From contig DHHV01000124.1 in NCBI GenBank assembly GCA_002403455.1, positions 4,322 through 68,321 on the forward strand: a DNA stretch of 64,000 bases, read 5' to 3'. The notes beneath the pieces are model-generated. The model worked only from the letters and a program-made list of their open reading frames with translations, made no database searches and was not told the origin of the DNA. The stretch is from Hyphomonadaceae bacterium UBA4763 (GTDB lineage Bacteria > Pseudomonadota > Alphaproteobacteria > Caulobacterales > Aquidulcibacteraceae). Within the stretch, counting starts at the first letter, position 1. Every line of letters starts with the position of its first letter. This document shows positions 8,822-17,997 of this stretch, piece after piece. The translations under genes were made by a program, and so were the position numbers.

Positions 8822-10531
8822 TCAAGCATTTAATTTTTCAAAGCGCCAATTGACGCGATTGGGCGGCTCGAGCCCAGACGCATAGGCGTCCGCGACGCCG
8901 CGCAGCAAGATGCATTTGCCGCGCTCGCCCAATCGATATTGGTTCAGCGTCACATCCTCGATCGCGAAAGGCTCGGACGCGCGCAGGCGCCAGACATCTT
9001 GGTTAAAGGTGGTCAATTGCGCGGTTTTGCCTTGCGCGGACAAAGAGATCGACACTGTCGGGGCGAGGAAAAAGCGGATCTCGAACGGCACATGCTTGGC
9101 CGGCGCAGCGACGGTCTCACCGGAGGGGCGCAGGAGGCTGTCCTCGCCGATCAACGCGCGACCATCGGCAGGGGCGACGATCGTGCGCCGATGGATGAGA
9201 CCATGCCGCGCCCGCCAGGCGCTATGCTGGGCCTCCAGCACGATGGCGTTGGCGTTTTCGCTGCGGCGCACGCTGGCGCCTTCCGGGCCAATGGGGTGCG
9301 GGGCGGCGCCGCCGAGCCCGCTTTGGACCAGGCCGCCAGCGCCCTCATCGCGCAAGGTCAGCGTCGAATGCATGGCGGCGACGCGCAGCGCCTGGCGCTC
9401 CGGATACGGCAAATCATCGCTATCGGCCGGATTGGTGATCAAACGGTCTTGGCCGGACAGCATTTCGAACGCTAAAAACCCGGCATGGGCGCGCCCGCCA
9501 AAGGCCGGCGGCGGCGCAGCGCCCGCATCCACTAAGAGCGTATAGGTCGCCGTTTCCACCCGGTGATAGCCCGATTGGGTGTAGAGAAACCGCCGGCTGG
9601 GCGGGTCGACCATCTCGAAGAGCTTGGCGATGGCGCGCGGATCGCCGAGGCCGCCGCCGTGAAACGGCGCGAGCGCGCCATCTGGCATGCGCATCAGGCG
9701 CAGCATCGGCGCCATTTTGGCGATGGCGTCGACCAAATTGGCCGGCGGCTCGATCCCGCGCCGCGCCAGCAATTCATCGACCGCAACGAGGTCAAACAAG
9801 AGATGGGCGTGCAGGCTGGGCGAGCGCGACAGATGACAGCCGTCCGGCCCGATTTGGGCGGCGCATTCGGCGGCGAGGATATCGAGCGCGACGCCGATCT
9901 TCACCGGGCCGTCCTGGATGGCCGCAGCGCATACCACCAAGGCGACGGCGGCGCGGGCTCGCCCGCGCGGGTCGCTGATCTCAGACCAGGAATTGACGAT
10001 CAGCCGCGCATGCCGGCCCAAGCTGTCGAGCAAGGACGCGCGGCCGGAAAACTCACGGTCTTCGAACAAGAACCGCCCGGCGCTGAGCCAAGCAAAAACG
10101 CGATCGGCCGCCACATCCGGCTGCCAGGCCGGGCTGCGCCAATGCGCCTGGCCCTGCAACCAATGCGCCATCCATTCCTTGGCGCGGGCGCGGCCGGCTT
10201 GGCCAAATGAAACAATGTCGGCTAGCCACAAAAAGCGATGGGCGCGCGTCTGGACATGCCGCGAGGCGTTTTGATTGGCGAAGGGCCCCAGCGCTTTGTC
10301 AAAGGCGATGTCCTCGGCGCCGAGCCGCCACAGGCCATCATGCAAATCGGCGCCGCGCCCCTGATCGCCGGCCCGCAAATCGCGCACGAAGGCGAGCAAA
10401 TGTTGCGGCGCAGGCCCGCGCAACATCGACCGGAACAAGGGCGTCGCGCGCAATTCGTCGGCGGCGCGCTCGCGCAGGCTGCGCCATGGCCCATCATCGC
10501 GCGCATCGGCCCTGGTTTCGGCGACGCTCAC
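8822..10531 (-). CDS. Heparinase II/III-like protein
   Basis: A 569-residue protein of the heparinase II/III family. The N-terminal half (to about 270) is an alpha-helical toroid, and the C-terminal half is a beta-sandwich domain starting near SGYHRVETATYTLLVDAG. Characteristic blocks include HAHLLFDLVAVDELLARRG, the GFLAFEM stretch and MHSTLTLRDEG. Alphaproteobacterial members of this type lie beside ribosome and nucleotide genes and are thought to act on uronic-acid-containing polysaccharides as lyases, but the substrate is not known. No clear signal peptide is seen. The gene lies downstream of rpe on the same strand with about 55 bp between, so it may be co-transcribed. It converges on ptsH, with only 11 bp between the stops. 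Confidence 0.8.
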   Translation of the reverse strand: MSVAETRADARDDGPWRSLRERAADELRATPLFRSMLRGPAPQHLLAFVRDLRAGDQGRGADLHDGLWRLGAEDIAFDKALGPFANQNASRHVQTRAHRFLWLADIVSFGQAGRARAKEWMAHWLQGQAHWRSPAWQPDVAADRVFAWLSAGRFLFEDREFSGRASLLDSLGRHARLIVNSWSEISDPRGRARAAVALVVCAAAIQDGPVKIGVALDILAAECAAQIGPDGCHLSRSPSLHAHLLFDLVAVDELLARRGIEPPANLVDAIAKMAPMLRLMRMPDGALAPFHGGGLGDPRAIAKLFEMVDPPSRRFLYTQSGYHRVETATYTLLVDAGAAPPPAFGGRAHAGFLAFEMLSGQDRLITNPADSDDLPYPERQALRVAAMHSTLTLRDEGAGGLVQSGLGGAAPHPIGPEGASVRRSENANAIVLEAQHSAWRARHGLIHRRTIVAPADGRALIGEDSLLRPSGETVAAPAKHVPFEIRFFLAPTVSISLSAQGKTAQLTTFNQDVWRLRASEPFAIEDVTLNQYRLGERGKCILLRGVADAYASGLEPPNRVNWRFEKLNA

Positions 10532-10587
10532 GCTTTACCCTTTCCAAACACTACTTTGGATTATCGGCGCTTATTGTTGGATGCAAC

Positions 10588-11277
10588 TCACGCCGCGCGC
10601 AAGGCGGCGATATTGTCGGCGTAGGCCGCTGGACCGCCTTTGAAAACCGCGGTGCCGGCGACGAGCGCGTCGGCGCCCGCAGCGCGGCAGATCGACGCGG
10701 TCTCTGGCGTCACGCCGCCATCGACTTCCAGCAGCGCAGAGGAGCCGGCTGCGTCCAGCATGGCGCGGACCTGGGCGATCTTGGCGGCTTGCGAGGCCAA
10801 AAAGCTTTGTCCGCCAAAGCCCGGATTGACCGACATGATCAGCACCAAATCGACCAGATCAATGACCGGCGCGATCGCTTCGGCCGGCGTGCCGGGATTG
10901 AGCGAAACACCGGCGCGTGCGCCCAGCGCTTTGATCATCTGCAAGCAGCGATGCAGATGCGGGCCCGCTTCCGGGTGAACGGTGATGATGTCGGCTCCTG
11001 CGTCGCGAAACGCCGCGATCATCGGCTCGACCGGCGAAATCATCAAATGCACGTCGAAGGGCAGAGCCGAATGGCCACGCAGCGCCTTGATCACCGGCGG
11101 GCCGATGGTGAGGTTCGGCACAAAATGGCCGTCCATGACGTCGACATGGATCATGTCGGCGCCCGAAGCGGTGATGGCGCGGATTTCTGCGCCGAGCGCG
11201 GCGAAATCGGCGGACAATATGGAGGGGGAAATGAGCAGCTGTTTATCCCGATTTAGGTCGAGAATTTTTGCCCGCAT
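10588..11277 (-). CDS. rpe: Ribulose-phosphate 3-epimerase
   Basis: A 229-residue TIM-barrel enzyme that interconverts ribulose-5-phosphate and xylulose-5-phosphate in the pentose phosphate pathway. The family landmarks are all present: ISPSILSADFAALG, the metal and catalytic stretch MIHVDVMDGHFVPNLTIGP, FDVHLMI, MSVNPGFGGQSF and EVDGGV, with metal-ligand His and Asp residues in place. An extra ten or so residues precede the usual start (ISPSILSAD), so a later start cannot be excluded, but no closer ATG is available. The neighbouring heparinase-like gene follows on the same strand. Confidence 0.96.
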   Translation of the reverse strand: MRAKILDLNRDKQLLISPSILSADFAALGAEIRAITASGADMIHVDVMDGHFVPNLTIGPPVIKALRGHSALPFDVHLMISPVEPMIAAFRDAGADIITVHPEAGPHLHRCLQMIKALGARAGVSLNPGTPAEAIAPVIDLVDLVLIMSVNPGFGGQSFLASQAAKIAQVRAMLDAAGSSALLEVDGGVTPETASICRAAGADALVAGTAVFKGGPAAYADNIAALRAA

Positions 11278-11322
11278 TACGTTCGCGTTTCAAGCCAGTT
11301 AAAATTGTGAGGGCGCCTGCAT

Positions 11323-11823
11323 TTAACGGTATCGGCCGGTAGGGACTTGAAATTGGCCTTTTAGAATGACCCGAGGGCGCGCGCCATATTCCACAAAAAC
11401 CTCCGTGCCGACCGGCAGAGCAATATCGCCGCCTTGGACAATCGTGACCAATTCGCCGGCCCCCAGCCGCAGGGTGTAAGCATAGCCTGGACGCTTGCGC
11501 GCTTCATTCTCGATGGCGGCGCCCAACAAGGCGCCGGCGATGGCTGCCGCGGCCGTGGCGGCGACGGTGCCAGCGCCGCCGCGTCCGACTTGGCTGGCGA
11601 GCGCGCCGCCGACAACGCCGCCCGTCGCCGCGCCGATGAACTGATCTTGGCCACCTTCCACGGTGACTGGGCGGACGGCTTCGATAACGCCTTCTTCAAC
11701 GCGGGCGACATCGCCGACTTGGCCGACCGTGTAATCATTGGCTCCGATGCCCGGCGCACAGGCGGCGGTCAGCAAGCTACAGGATGTGGCGGCGGCGATG
11801 GTGCGAAAAACGGAACGCTGCAT
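11323..11823 (-). CDS. Glycine-zipper outer-membrane lipoprotein (SlyB-like)
   Basis: A 166-residue lipoprotein. The signal sequence ends in the lipobox LTAAC, giving a lipidated Cys near residue 22. The centre holds a glycine-zipper transmembrane hairpin (GAATGGVVGGALASQVGRGG, then AIAGALLGAAIENEA), as in SlyB/PcP outer-membrane lipoproteins, followed by a small beta domain. The start is set at 11823 because the lipoprotein signal begins there; the frame upstream is open but shows no protein-like features. Its role is probably envelope integrity. It stands between rsmB and rpe on the same strand. Confidence 0.85.
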   Translation of the reverse strand: MQRSVFRTIAAATSCSLLTAACAPGIGANDYTVGQVGDVARVEEGVIEAVRPVTVEGGQDQFIGAATGGVVGGALASQVGRGGAGTVAATAAAAIAGALLGAAIENEARKRPGYAYTLRLGAGELVTIVQGGDIALPVGTEVFVEYGARPRVILKGQFQVPTGRYR

Positions 11824-11902
11824 GGAACCCTCGACGATCGGACTTTGAGTGTAGTGTGAGGGGTATAGCTGAATGGCGCCTGAATATCGAATGGCAAAGA
11901 TG

Positions 11903-13207
11903 TCAAAGCCGCCGCCAACGCCGGATGTAAAACCCATCGAGTCCGCCTTGATCGGCCCAAAGCGCGGGCGTGGTCCGCAGCGCGCCGTCGGGCGTGATCG
12001 CCGCCGCCAGACCGGGGACTTCCTCGCGCAGGATCGGGTCGGGGGACAGGCCCATAGCAGAATCAACCGACAACGCGACCGCTTCGCCCTCTTCCGGCTC
12101 AAGCGAGCACACCGCATAAACGAGCGATCCGCCCGGTTTCAACCTGGCGCCGGCTTGGCGGAGGAATTGGCGCTGCAGCGCCGCCATGCGGGCGATGTCA
12201 TTGGGCGTGCGCCGCCAGATCACTTCCGGATTGCGCCGCAAAGTGCCAGTGGCCGTGCAAGGCGCATCGAGCAGAACCGCGTCAAAGCGCCGCTCCGGCG
12301 CCCAAGCGCTGAGATCTCCTGCGATTATTTCGGCCTCGCCGCCGCAGCGCGCCAGATTTTGCCTCAGCAGCTTCAGGCGATCCGGGCTGGAATCGAGCGC
12401 CGTCACCTTGGCGCCACGCGCCAGCAATTGTAGCGTTTTGCCGCCCGGCGCGGCGCAGAGATCGGCGACCTCTGCGCCTTGGTCAAACCGCAACAGCTTG
12501 GCCGGCAAAGCGGCGGCGGCGTCCTGCACCCACCAGGCGCCGTCTTGATAGCCCGGCAAATCAACAATCAGGCCAGGATTGGCTGGCAAACGCAGCGACC
12601 CGCCATCAAGGATTTGCGCGCCTAGGCGCTCGGCCCAATGCGCGCTGTCGCCGACATTGCGCACCGACAAATCGATCGGCGGTTGAGCGCCGGTCAAGGC
12701 GGCCCGCAGCATCGCCTCGGTCGCCGCCGCGCCATAATGGGCTCGCCACCGCGCCAGCAGCCAGGCCGGCGCCCAGGCTTCGATCGGCGCGGCCAGAATG
12801 GCGCTCGGATTTGCCGCGATCTTGCGTAACACCGCATTGACCAAGCTTTTGAATTTCGGCGCAATCTGAGCAGCGACGTTTACCGTTGCGCTCACCGCCG
12901 CATGCGGGGCGATCGACAACAGCGCCAATTGCGCCGCGCCGATATGTAAACACGCTTGCGCTTGCCAGGCTGTGTCCGGCAGCGGCCGCGCCAGCCATTG
13001 GCTCAAGGCATGGGCGATCGCGCCATGCGCTCGAATGGCGCTGGCGGCGCAAGCATAGGCAAAGCCGCGATCGGGGCCGCGCAGGCGATCAAAGGCCGGC
13101 GATTGCTCGGCGGCGGCGTCAAGGCTCGCGCCGTCCCGAAAGACGCCGATCCATAAGGCGCAGGCCGCCGCGCGCGCCGCTTGTCCAGCCGATGGGTCAG
13201 CGATCAC
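11903..13207 (-). CDS. rsmB: 16S rRNA (cytosine-967-C5)-methyltransferase RsmB
   Basis: A 434-residue protein. The N-terminal NusB-like RNA-binding domain spans about 1-140. The C-terminal Rossmann methyltransferase domain has SAM motif I (VADLCAAPGGKT), motif IV with proline-cysteine (DAPCTATGTLRRNPEVIW) and motif VI with the catalytic cysteine (YAVCSLEPEEGE). It methylates C967 of 16S rRNA. Length and domain order match RsmB/Sun. The gene is followed by the lipoprotein gene with about 80 bp between. In relatives rsmB is often near the heparinase-like gene, which fits the local order. Confidence 0.94.
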   Translation of the reverse strand: MIADPSAGQAARAAACALWIGVFRDGASLDAAAEQSPAFDRLRGPDRGFAYACAASAIRAHGAIAHALSQWLARPLPDTAWQAQACLHIGAAQLALLSIAPHAAVSATVNVAAQIAPKFKSLVNAVLRKIAANPSAILAAPIEAWAPAWLLARWRAHYGAAATEAMLRAALTGAQPPIDLSVRNVGDSAHWAERLGAQILDGGSLRLPANPGLIVDLPGYQDGAWWVQDAAAALPAKLLRFDQGAEVADLCAAPGGKTLQLLARGAKVTALDSSPDRLKLLRQNLARCGGEAEIIAGDLSAWAPERRFDAVLLDAPCTATGTLRRNPEVIWRRTPNDIARMAALQRQFLRQAGARLKPGGSLVYAVCSLEPEEGEAVALSVDSAMGLSPDPILREEVPGLAAAITPDGALRTTPALWADQGGLDGFYIRRWRRL

Positions 13208-13367
13208 GGAAAACCTGCCGCGCAGCGACGCGCATTGGGATCGGGTGATGAGGAAGCGGCATTGTTGGTGGGGGTCCGGGATTGATTTGGCGCAGCGGCC
13301 AGCGGATGGCGTGCGACGGGCGGCCGTATTGACAGGTCAAAGGCGGTTCGCCAACCCATCCTTTGTC

Positions 13368-13625
13368 ATGAACGCCATTGCGATTTTTTACGGTCGATTG
13401 CGTGAATGCGCCGGCGCCGAGCGGCGCAGCATTGCTTTGGCGGCGCCGGTGGACCTTGACGCTTTTCGGGCGCTGGTGGCCACGGATGATCCGGACTTGC
13501 GCGATGCGCTGAGCGCGCCGGCCGTGCGAATCGCCGTCAATGACGTGTTGAGCCCGAGAGGCGCCGAAATCATCGTCCGCCCCGGCGATGAAATCGCCTT
13601 CATGCCGCCCTTCTCGGGCGGTTAG
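13368..13625 (+). CDS. moaD: Molybdopterin synthase sulfur carrier subunit MoaD
   Basis: An 85-residue ubiquitin-like protein. Its C-terminus ends PPFSGG: the Gly-Gly end is adenylated by MoeB and then carries the thiocarboxylate used to make molybdopterin. The core YGRLRECAGAER and RPGDEIAFMPP match MoaD. The start is the ATG at 13368 (MNAIAIFYG); the upstream part of the open frame is not protein-like. It is 20 bp before the TauE-type gene and in one run with moaE and moaB, so the four genes look like a single operon. Confidence 0.92.
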   Translation: MNAIAIFYGRLRECAGAERRSIALAAPVDLDAFRALVATDDPDLRDALSAPAVRIAVNDVLSPRGAEIIVRPGDEIAFMPPFSGG

Positions 13626-13645
13626 CGACGGGCGGGGGCAAGACG

Positions 13646-14386
13646 GTGGACCCTTTGACCTTAGGTCTGCTTTGTGCGGCTTTTGCGCTGGCGGCGGCGT
13701 TGTATGGCAGCGTCGGCCATGGCGGCGCCTCGGCCTATCTCGCCATCATGGCCTTGTTTTCGCTGACTTCGGACGTGATGCGACCGACGGCGTTGACGTT
13801 GAACATCTTGGTAGCGGGATTTGGCGCTTGGCGTTTTATCCGGGCCGGACGGTTTGCCTGGCCAGTCTTTTGGCCGATCGCCTTGGGCGCCGCGCCGTTC
13901 GCGTTTCTCGGCGGGTCCTTGCAGCTGCCGACTGACGCTTATCGACCGCTTTTGGGGATCGTGTTGTTTTTGGCGGGCCTGCGGCTCGCCTGGCCCGATC
14001 GCGGCCCGCGTAGCGGCGCAACCAAGCCCCCTGCGCCTTTGGCGGCGGTCGGCGCTGGGGCGGGGATCGGACTTTTGGCCGGCTTGACCGGCACGGGCGG
14101 CGGGATTTTCCTGTCGCCCATGTTGATTTTCTTGCGGTGGACGAGCGCCGAAGCAACGACCGGCATCGCCGCGAGCTTTATCGTGTTGAATTCCTTCGCC
14201 GGCCTTGCTGGCAATGTCGCCGCAATGGGCGCGCTGCCGGCGTTTTTACCGCTGCTGGCGCTCGCCGTTATTTTCGGCGGGGTTGTGGGCGTTTGGCTCG
14301 GCATTGCGCGTTTTTCGACCACCCTCTTGCGACGGGCGCTGGCGCTGGTCATGTTCATCGCCGGCGTGAAATTGGTTTTTACATGA
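13646..14386 (+). CDS. TauE/SafE family sulfite/organosulfur exporter-like membrane protein
   Basis: A 246-residue integral membrane protein with about seven or eight hydrophobic segments and the repeated Gly-rich motifs of the TauE/SafE family (ALYGSVGHGGASAYLAI near the start, GLLAGLTGTGGGIFLSPML in the second half). The family moves sulfite, sulfonates or other small anions. It is embedded between moaD and moaE, with 20 bp and 10 bp gaps. A link to molybdenum-cofactor sulfur chemistry or to oxyanion traffic is possible but is inference from position only. Confidence 0.85.
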   Translation: MDPLTLGLLCAAFALAAALYGSVGHGGASAYLAIMALFSLTSDVMRPTALTLNILVAGFGAWRFIRAGRFAWPVFWPIALGAAPFAFLGGSLQLPTDAYRPLLGIVLFLAGLRLAWPDRGPRSGATKPPAPLAAVGAGAGIGLLAGLTGTGGGIFLSPMLIFLRWTSAEATTGIAASFIVLNSFAGLAGNVAAMGALPAFLPLLALAVIFGGVVGVWLGIARFSTTLLRRALALVMFIAGVKLVFT

Positions 14387-14396
14387 GGGTAGGTCG

Positions 14397-14855
14397 ATGA
14401 TCCGCGTAGAGGCCGCGCCATTTGACCCCGAAGCCGAACTTGCCGCCTTTCGGGCGGCCCAAGCGCCGGCCGGCGCGATCGCCAGCTTTTTGGGTTGCGT
14501 GCGCGGCGGCGGGACGGAAGCCCTCATCTTGGAACATCATCCCGTGCTGACCGCCCAAGCAATCCACAGCTTCGCCGATGGCGCGCGCCAGCGCTTTGAG
14601 CTGTTGGGTCTGCTGATCATCCACCGGTTTGGGCGCCTCGCGCCGGCCGAGCCGATCGTGCTGGTAGCAGCCGCGGCCTTGCACCGCCGCCCGGCTCTGC
14701 AAGCGGTCGATTATTTGATGGATTTGCTCAAAACCGAGGCGCCGTTCTGGAAGCGCGAGGCGCTTTCCAATGAAGAGCGCTGGATTGAACCCCATCAAGC
14801 CGATTACGCCGCCCGCGACCGTTGGACGGCGCCCATTGAGGAGAAAACCCCATGA
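14397..14855 (+). CDS. moaE: Molybdopterin synthase catalytic subunit MoaE
   Basis: A 152-residue protein matching MoaE in length. It shows the substrate-binding lysines in the block LKTEAPFWKREAL (equivalent to the catalytic Lys pair of the E. coli enzyme) and the family stretch IHRFGRLAPAEPIVLVAA. MoaE with MoaD converts precursor Z (cPMP) to molybdopterin. Its stop overlaps the start of moaB by four bases, so the two are coupled. Ten bases separate it from the upstream exporter gene. Confidence 0.95.
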   Translation: MIRVEAAPFDPEAELAAFRAAQAPAGAIASFLGCVRGGGTEALILEHHPVLTAQAIHSFADGARQRFELLGLLIIHRFGRLAPAEPIVLVAAAALHRRPALQAVDYLMDLLKTEAPFWKREALSNEERWIEPHQADYAARDRWTAPIEEKTP

Positions 14856-15430
14856 GCCCCGATGCCGTCACCCTCGCCCCCGGCGGGCAATTGCATGAAA
14901 ATCTGCCGTTCAAGCCGGTGCGGATCGCGGTGATCACCGTCTCTGACACGCGCAATTTCGACAATGACACATCTGGGGCGCTGCTTGCCAAGCGGCTGGA
15001 AGCCGATGGCCATCGGCTGGCCGGGCGCCAGATCGTCAAGGACGACATCACCCAAATCCGCGCGGCGGTCTTGGGGCTTGTGCAAAGCGGCGATGTCGAC
15101 GTCATCTTGACCACCGGCGGCACGGGCCTCACGGGCCGCGACGTCACGCCCGAGGCGATTGAGCCCTTGCTCGACAAGCGGATTGAGGGGTTTTCGACAA
15201 TCTTTCACTTGGTCAGCTATGAGAGCGTTGGTCTATCGACGCTGCAATCGAGGGCTTTGGCGGGGATCATGCGGGGGGTGTTCGTGTTCTGCATGCCGGG
15301 CTCGAACGGCGCCTGCAAAGACGGCTGGGACAAGATCATCCGCTGGCAGCTCGATAGCCGCCACATGCCGTGCAACATGGTCGAATTGATGCCGCGTCTG
15401 CGCGAGCATGAGGCGCATGATTGTCCATAA
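14852..15430 (+). CDS. moaB: Molybdenum cofactor biosynthesis protein MoaB
   Basis: A 192-residue MoaB/Mog-type molybdopterin-binding protein. The core motif TTGGTGLTGRDVTPEAIEPL and the later PGSNGACKDGWDKII are clear. The family adenylates molybdopterin before metal insertion, or its paralogues have a related role. Last gene of the moaD-exporter-moaE-moaB run, overlapping moaE by four bases. The next gene is convergent, with about 90 bp between. Confidence 0.93.
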   Translation: MSPDAVTLAPGGQLHENLPFKPVRIAVITVSDTRNFDNDTSGALLAKRLEADGHRLAGRQIVKDDITQIRAAVLGLVQSGDVDVILTTGGTGLTGRDVTPEAIEPLLDKRIEGFSTIFHLVSYESVGLSTLQSRALAGIMRGVFVFCMPGSNGACKDGWDKIIRWQLDSRHMPCNMVELMPRLREHEAHDCP

Positions 15431-15518
15431 AGTTAAGGCTACCTACGGCCGAAAAAGCCCAGATTGACGGTCGCAGCGATAACGCCGTCGACCATTTACA
15501 CGCCGCCCTCACAAAAAA

Positions 15519-16568
15519 TCAGCCAGAGTGTTTGAGAAAAAACGCGACCGCCAACGCCTCTGCCGAAATGTCCTGATTGCCGCGCCCTAGCAGATTGGCG
15601 AGCGCCTCGATCCGAGGGGTTGGCGTCCCGGGCATCAAATGGCCGCCGCCGATCACGTCATAGCGCACCACCTCGGCGCCTTTGCGGCAATCATAGGCAT
15701 AGCGCGCTACCCGCGTTGCGTCGGCCGGCTCCACGTCGGGCAAATCGGCACGGGATGGCTCCAGCCCGCAACCATTCACCCGCGCCCAAAAATCTGTCGT
15801 CGCGGGGGCGGCTAGCCGTGGCTCGGATTGGCGACCATCGCGCGTTGGCACTGAGGCGCCGTCATAGCGCATCAGCTGATCCTCGGTGCCGAAAAACGCG
15901 ATGACCGGCATGGGGCGCGCTGCGGCGCAATAGGTTTCAGGGCCGGCGAGCATGGTCGAGATGACCGGCGCGATCGCCGCGATCTTGTCCCCACGCTCGC
16001 AGGCCATCCGCCACGTCATATTGCCGCCATTCGACGGGCCGATCAGATAGACCCGTTGCGGGTCGGCGCCGCGTTTGGCGACCATTTCATCGATCAAGGC
16101 CGACAGAAACCCAACGTCGTCGATCTTGGTGGGGTCGCTGCCCGACGTAAAAATGGTGCGGCCGTCATTCCAATTGCCGCCGACCGCATTGGGGGCGACC
16201 AAGATCGCGCCGGCCTCGCGGGCGACTTGCGGCAATTCGCCGCGCTGCCACCAGGACCCGGCGTCCAGCGTGCCGCCATGCAAAGCCAGGATCAAAGGCG
16301 GTTTGGCCGCGCCGCTTTGTGCGCTGCGACCCGGACCGGGCGCTGCCTGATAGAAATAGGTGCGCGTCAGCCCATTGTGGACGAGTTCGCCTGGCTCGGC
16401 CTGCGCGGGCGGACGTTGATCGCGGCGATTTCGCAAGCCCCGGCCGTCTTGTTGCGCGCGCCGTTCGGCGATCCGCTCGCGAATACTTTGCGCCTCGGCA
16501 TTGCCGCCCGCACAGCCGATTGTCGACAATATCAAAAGCGACATAAGTACTGCCGAAATTTTGCGCAT
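15519..16568 (-). CDS. LpqC-type polyhydroxybutyrate depolymerase/feruloyl-esterase-like hydrolase
   Basis: A 349-residue exported alpha/beta hydrolase. The N-terminus is a signal peptide, possibly a lipoprotein signal (STIGC), followed by a charged low-complexity linker of about 40 residues. The hydrolase core has the oxyanion block ILALHGGTLDAGSWW, the nucleophile elbow GPSNGG, an acid in GTEDQLMRYDG and a late His in GGGHLMPG. This is the CE1/LpqC family of extracellular PHB depolymerases, feruloyl esterases and related esterases. Substrate is uncertain. A single gene, convergent with moaB. Confidence 0.8.
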   Translation of the reverse strand: MRKISAVLMSLLILSTIGCAGGNAEAQSIRERIAERRAQQDGRGLRNRRDQRPPAQAEPGELVHNGLTRTYFYQAAPGPGRSAQSGAAKPPLILALHGGTLDAGSWWQRGELPQVAREAGAILVAPNAVGGNWNDGRTIFTSGSDPTKIDDVGFLSALIDEMVAKRGADPQRVYLIGPSNGGNMTWRMACERGDKIAAIAPVISTMLAGPETYCAAARPMPVIAFFGTEDQLMRYDGASVPTRDGRQSEPRLAAPATTDFWARVNGCGLEPSRADLPDVEPADATRVARYAYDCRKGAEVVRYDVIGGGHLMPGTPTPRIEALANLLGRGNQDISAEALAVAFFLKHSG

Positions 16569-16643
16569 GATCGGCCCTCTGGAGTCGTAAACGATGGATA
16601 ACAGTTCTAACGCGCGACGCCCGCGCTTTCCGTCGCGGACCCC

Positions 16644-17897
16644 TTATTCCGCTCGCCCATAGGCATTGTCGCGATATTTGCGCAATTCATCCTTGGTGAT
16701 CGAGCGGCAATGCACCTCGTCCGGGCCGTCAGCCAGGCGCAAGGTGCGGATACCCGCATAGGCTTTGGCGAGGTCGAAATCGTCACTGACGCCGGCGCCG
16801 CCATGGGCTTGGATGGCGTCGTCAATGACTTTCAGCGCGGTGCGCGGGGCGGCGACCTTGATCATCGCGATCTCGGTCTTGGCGGCTTTGTTGCCGACAT
16901 GGTCCATCATGAAAGCCGCTTTCAGGCATAACAGCCGCGTCATTTCGATGTCGATGCGCGCTTCGGCGATGCGCTGTTCCCAGATCGAATGCTCGGCGAT
17001 TTTCTTGCCGAACGCCGTCCGCGATAGAAGCCGCCGGCACATGGCTTCGAGCGCGGCCTCCGCCGCGCCAATCGTGCGCATGCAATGATGGATGCGGCCA
17101 GGACCCAAGCGGCCTTGCGCGATCTCAAAGCCGCGCCCTTCGCCCAGGATCAAATGGTCGGCCGGCACACGCACCTCTTTGAGGAGGATCTCCGCATGGC
17201 CATGCGGGGCGTCGTCATAGCCGAAGACGGGGAGCATCCGCTTGATCTCAACGCCCGGCGCGTCCAGCGGGACAAGGATCTGGCTTTGCTGCTTGTGCGG
17301 CTCGGCGCTCGGGTCAGTCTTGCCCATGACAATGGCGATTTTGCAGCGCGGATCGCCGGCGCCGCTCGACCACCATTTGCGCCCCGAAATGATATAATCG
17401 TCGCCGTCGCGGCGGATCTCGGTTTGAATATTGGTGGCGTCAGAGGAAGCGACCTCCGGCTCCGTCATCAAAAACGCCGAGCGGATCTCGCCCGCCATCA
17501 GCGGCGCCAGCCAGCGGTCTTTTTGCGCCGGCGTGCCATAGCGGTGCAGGACTTCCATATTGCCGGTGTCGGGCGCGGCGCAATTGAACACTTCCGAGGC
17601 CCAAGGCACGCGGCCCATCAGCTCGGCCAGCGGCGCATAATCGAGATTAGAGAGCCCCGCGCCGCGATAATCGGCCGTGTCATGGGCGGGCGAAGGCGGC
17701 AGAAACAAATTCCACAGACCGGCAGTTTTGGCTTTGGCTTTCAGCGTCTCGATCACCGGCGGGACCTGCCAGCGCGCGGTCCCAAAGCCATGCATTTGCG
17801 CCGCATAAACCGGGATCGCTGGTGCGATTTCGCTGCGCATGAACGCCGCAACGCGCGCCATATAGGCCTTGGCGGTCTCGCTATGGTCGAAATTCAT
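16644..17897 (-). CDS. Acyl-CoA dehydrogenase (ACAD10/11-like)
   Basis: A 417-residue flavoenzyme of the acyl-CoA dehydrogenase family. Visible marks are the FAD/substrate loop [16 protein letters not shown], the WWSSGAG block, the [22 protein letters not shown] helix region and the C-terminal FAD-binding [12 protein letters not shown]. The overall pattern is closest to the ACAD10/11 type, which acts on long or unusual acyl chains. It catalyses alpha,beta-desaturation of an acyl-CoA. The start at 17897 is chosen for [12 protein letters not shown], which has AAGGGA eight bases upstream; an open extension to 17945 is less likely. The downstream gene on the same strand is unrelated. Confidence 0.9.
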   Translation of the reverse strand: MNFDHSETAKAYMARVAAFMRSEIAPAIPVYAAQMHGFGTARWQVPPVIETLKAKAKTAGLWNLFLPPSPAHDTADYRGAGLSNLDYAPLAELMGRVPWASEVFNCAAPDTGNMEVLHRYGTPAQKDRWLAPLMAGEIRSAFLMTEPEVASSDATNIQTEIRRDGDDYIISGRKWWSSGAGDPRCKIAIVMGKTDPSAEPHKQQSQILVPLDAPGVEIKRMLPVFGYDDAPHGHAEILLKEVRVPADHLILGEGRGFEIAQGRLGPGRIHHCMRTIGAAEAALEAMCRRLLSRTAFGKKIAEHSIWEQRIAEARIDIEMTRLLCLKAAFMMDHVGNKAAKTEIAMIKVAAPRTALKVIDDAIQAHGGAGVSDDFDLAKAYAGIRTLRLADGPDEVHCRSITKDELRKYRDNAYGRAE

Positions 17898-17997
17898 GGG
17901 CGCGTTCCCTTTTGCCGTAATTTGGGCGAGCCGGCCGCCCGCCATGGCCGATAATCAAGCTTTCGCCGCGCCTGTAAAGGCGCTTTGCGTAAAGGTA

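Noticed and set aside
16644..17954. Long opposite-strand frames under the acyl-CoA dehydrogenase and other genes
   Set aside because: They mirror real genes with clear motifs, are rich in Arg, His and Pro, and have no recognisable domains; typical of high-GC shadows.
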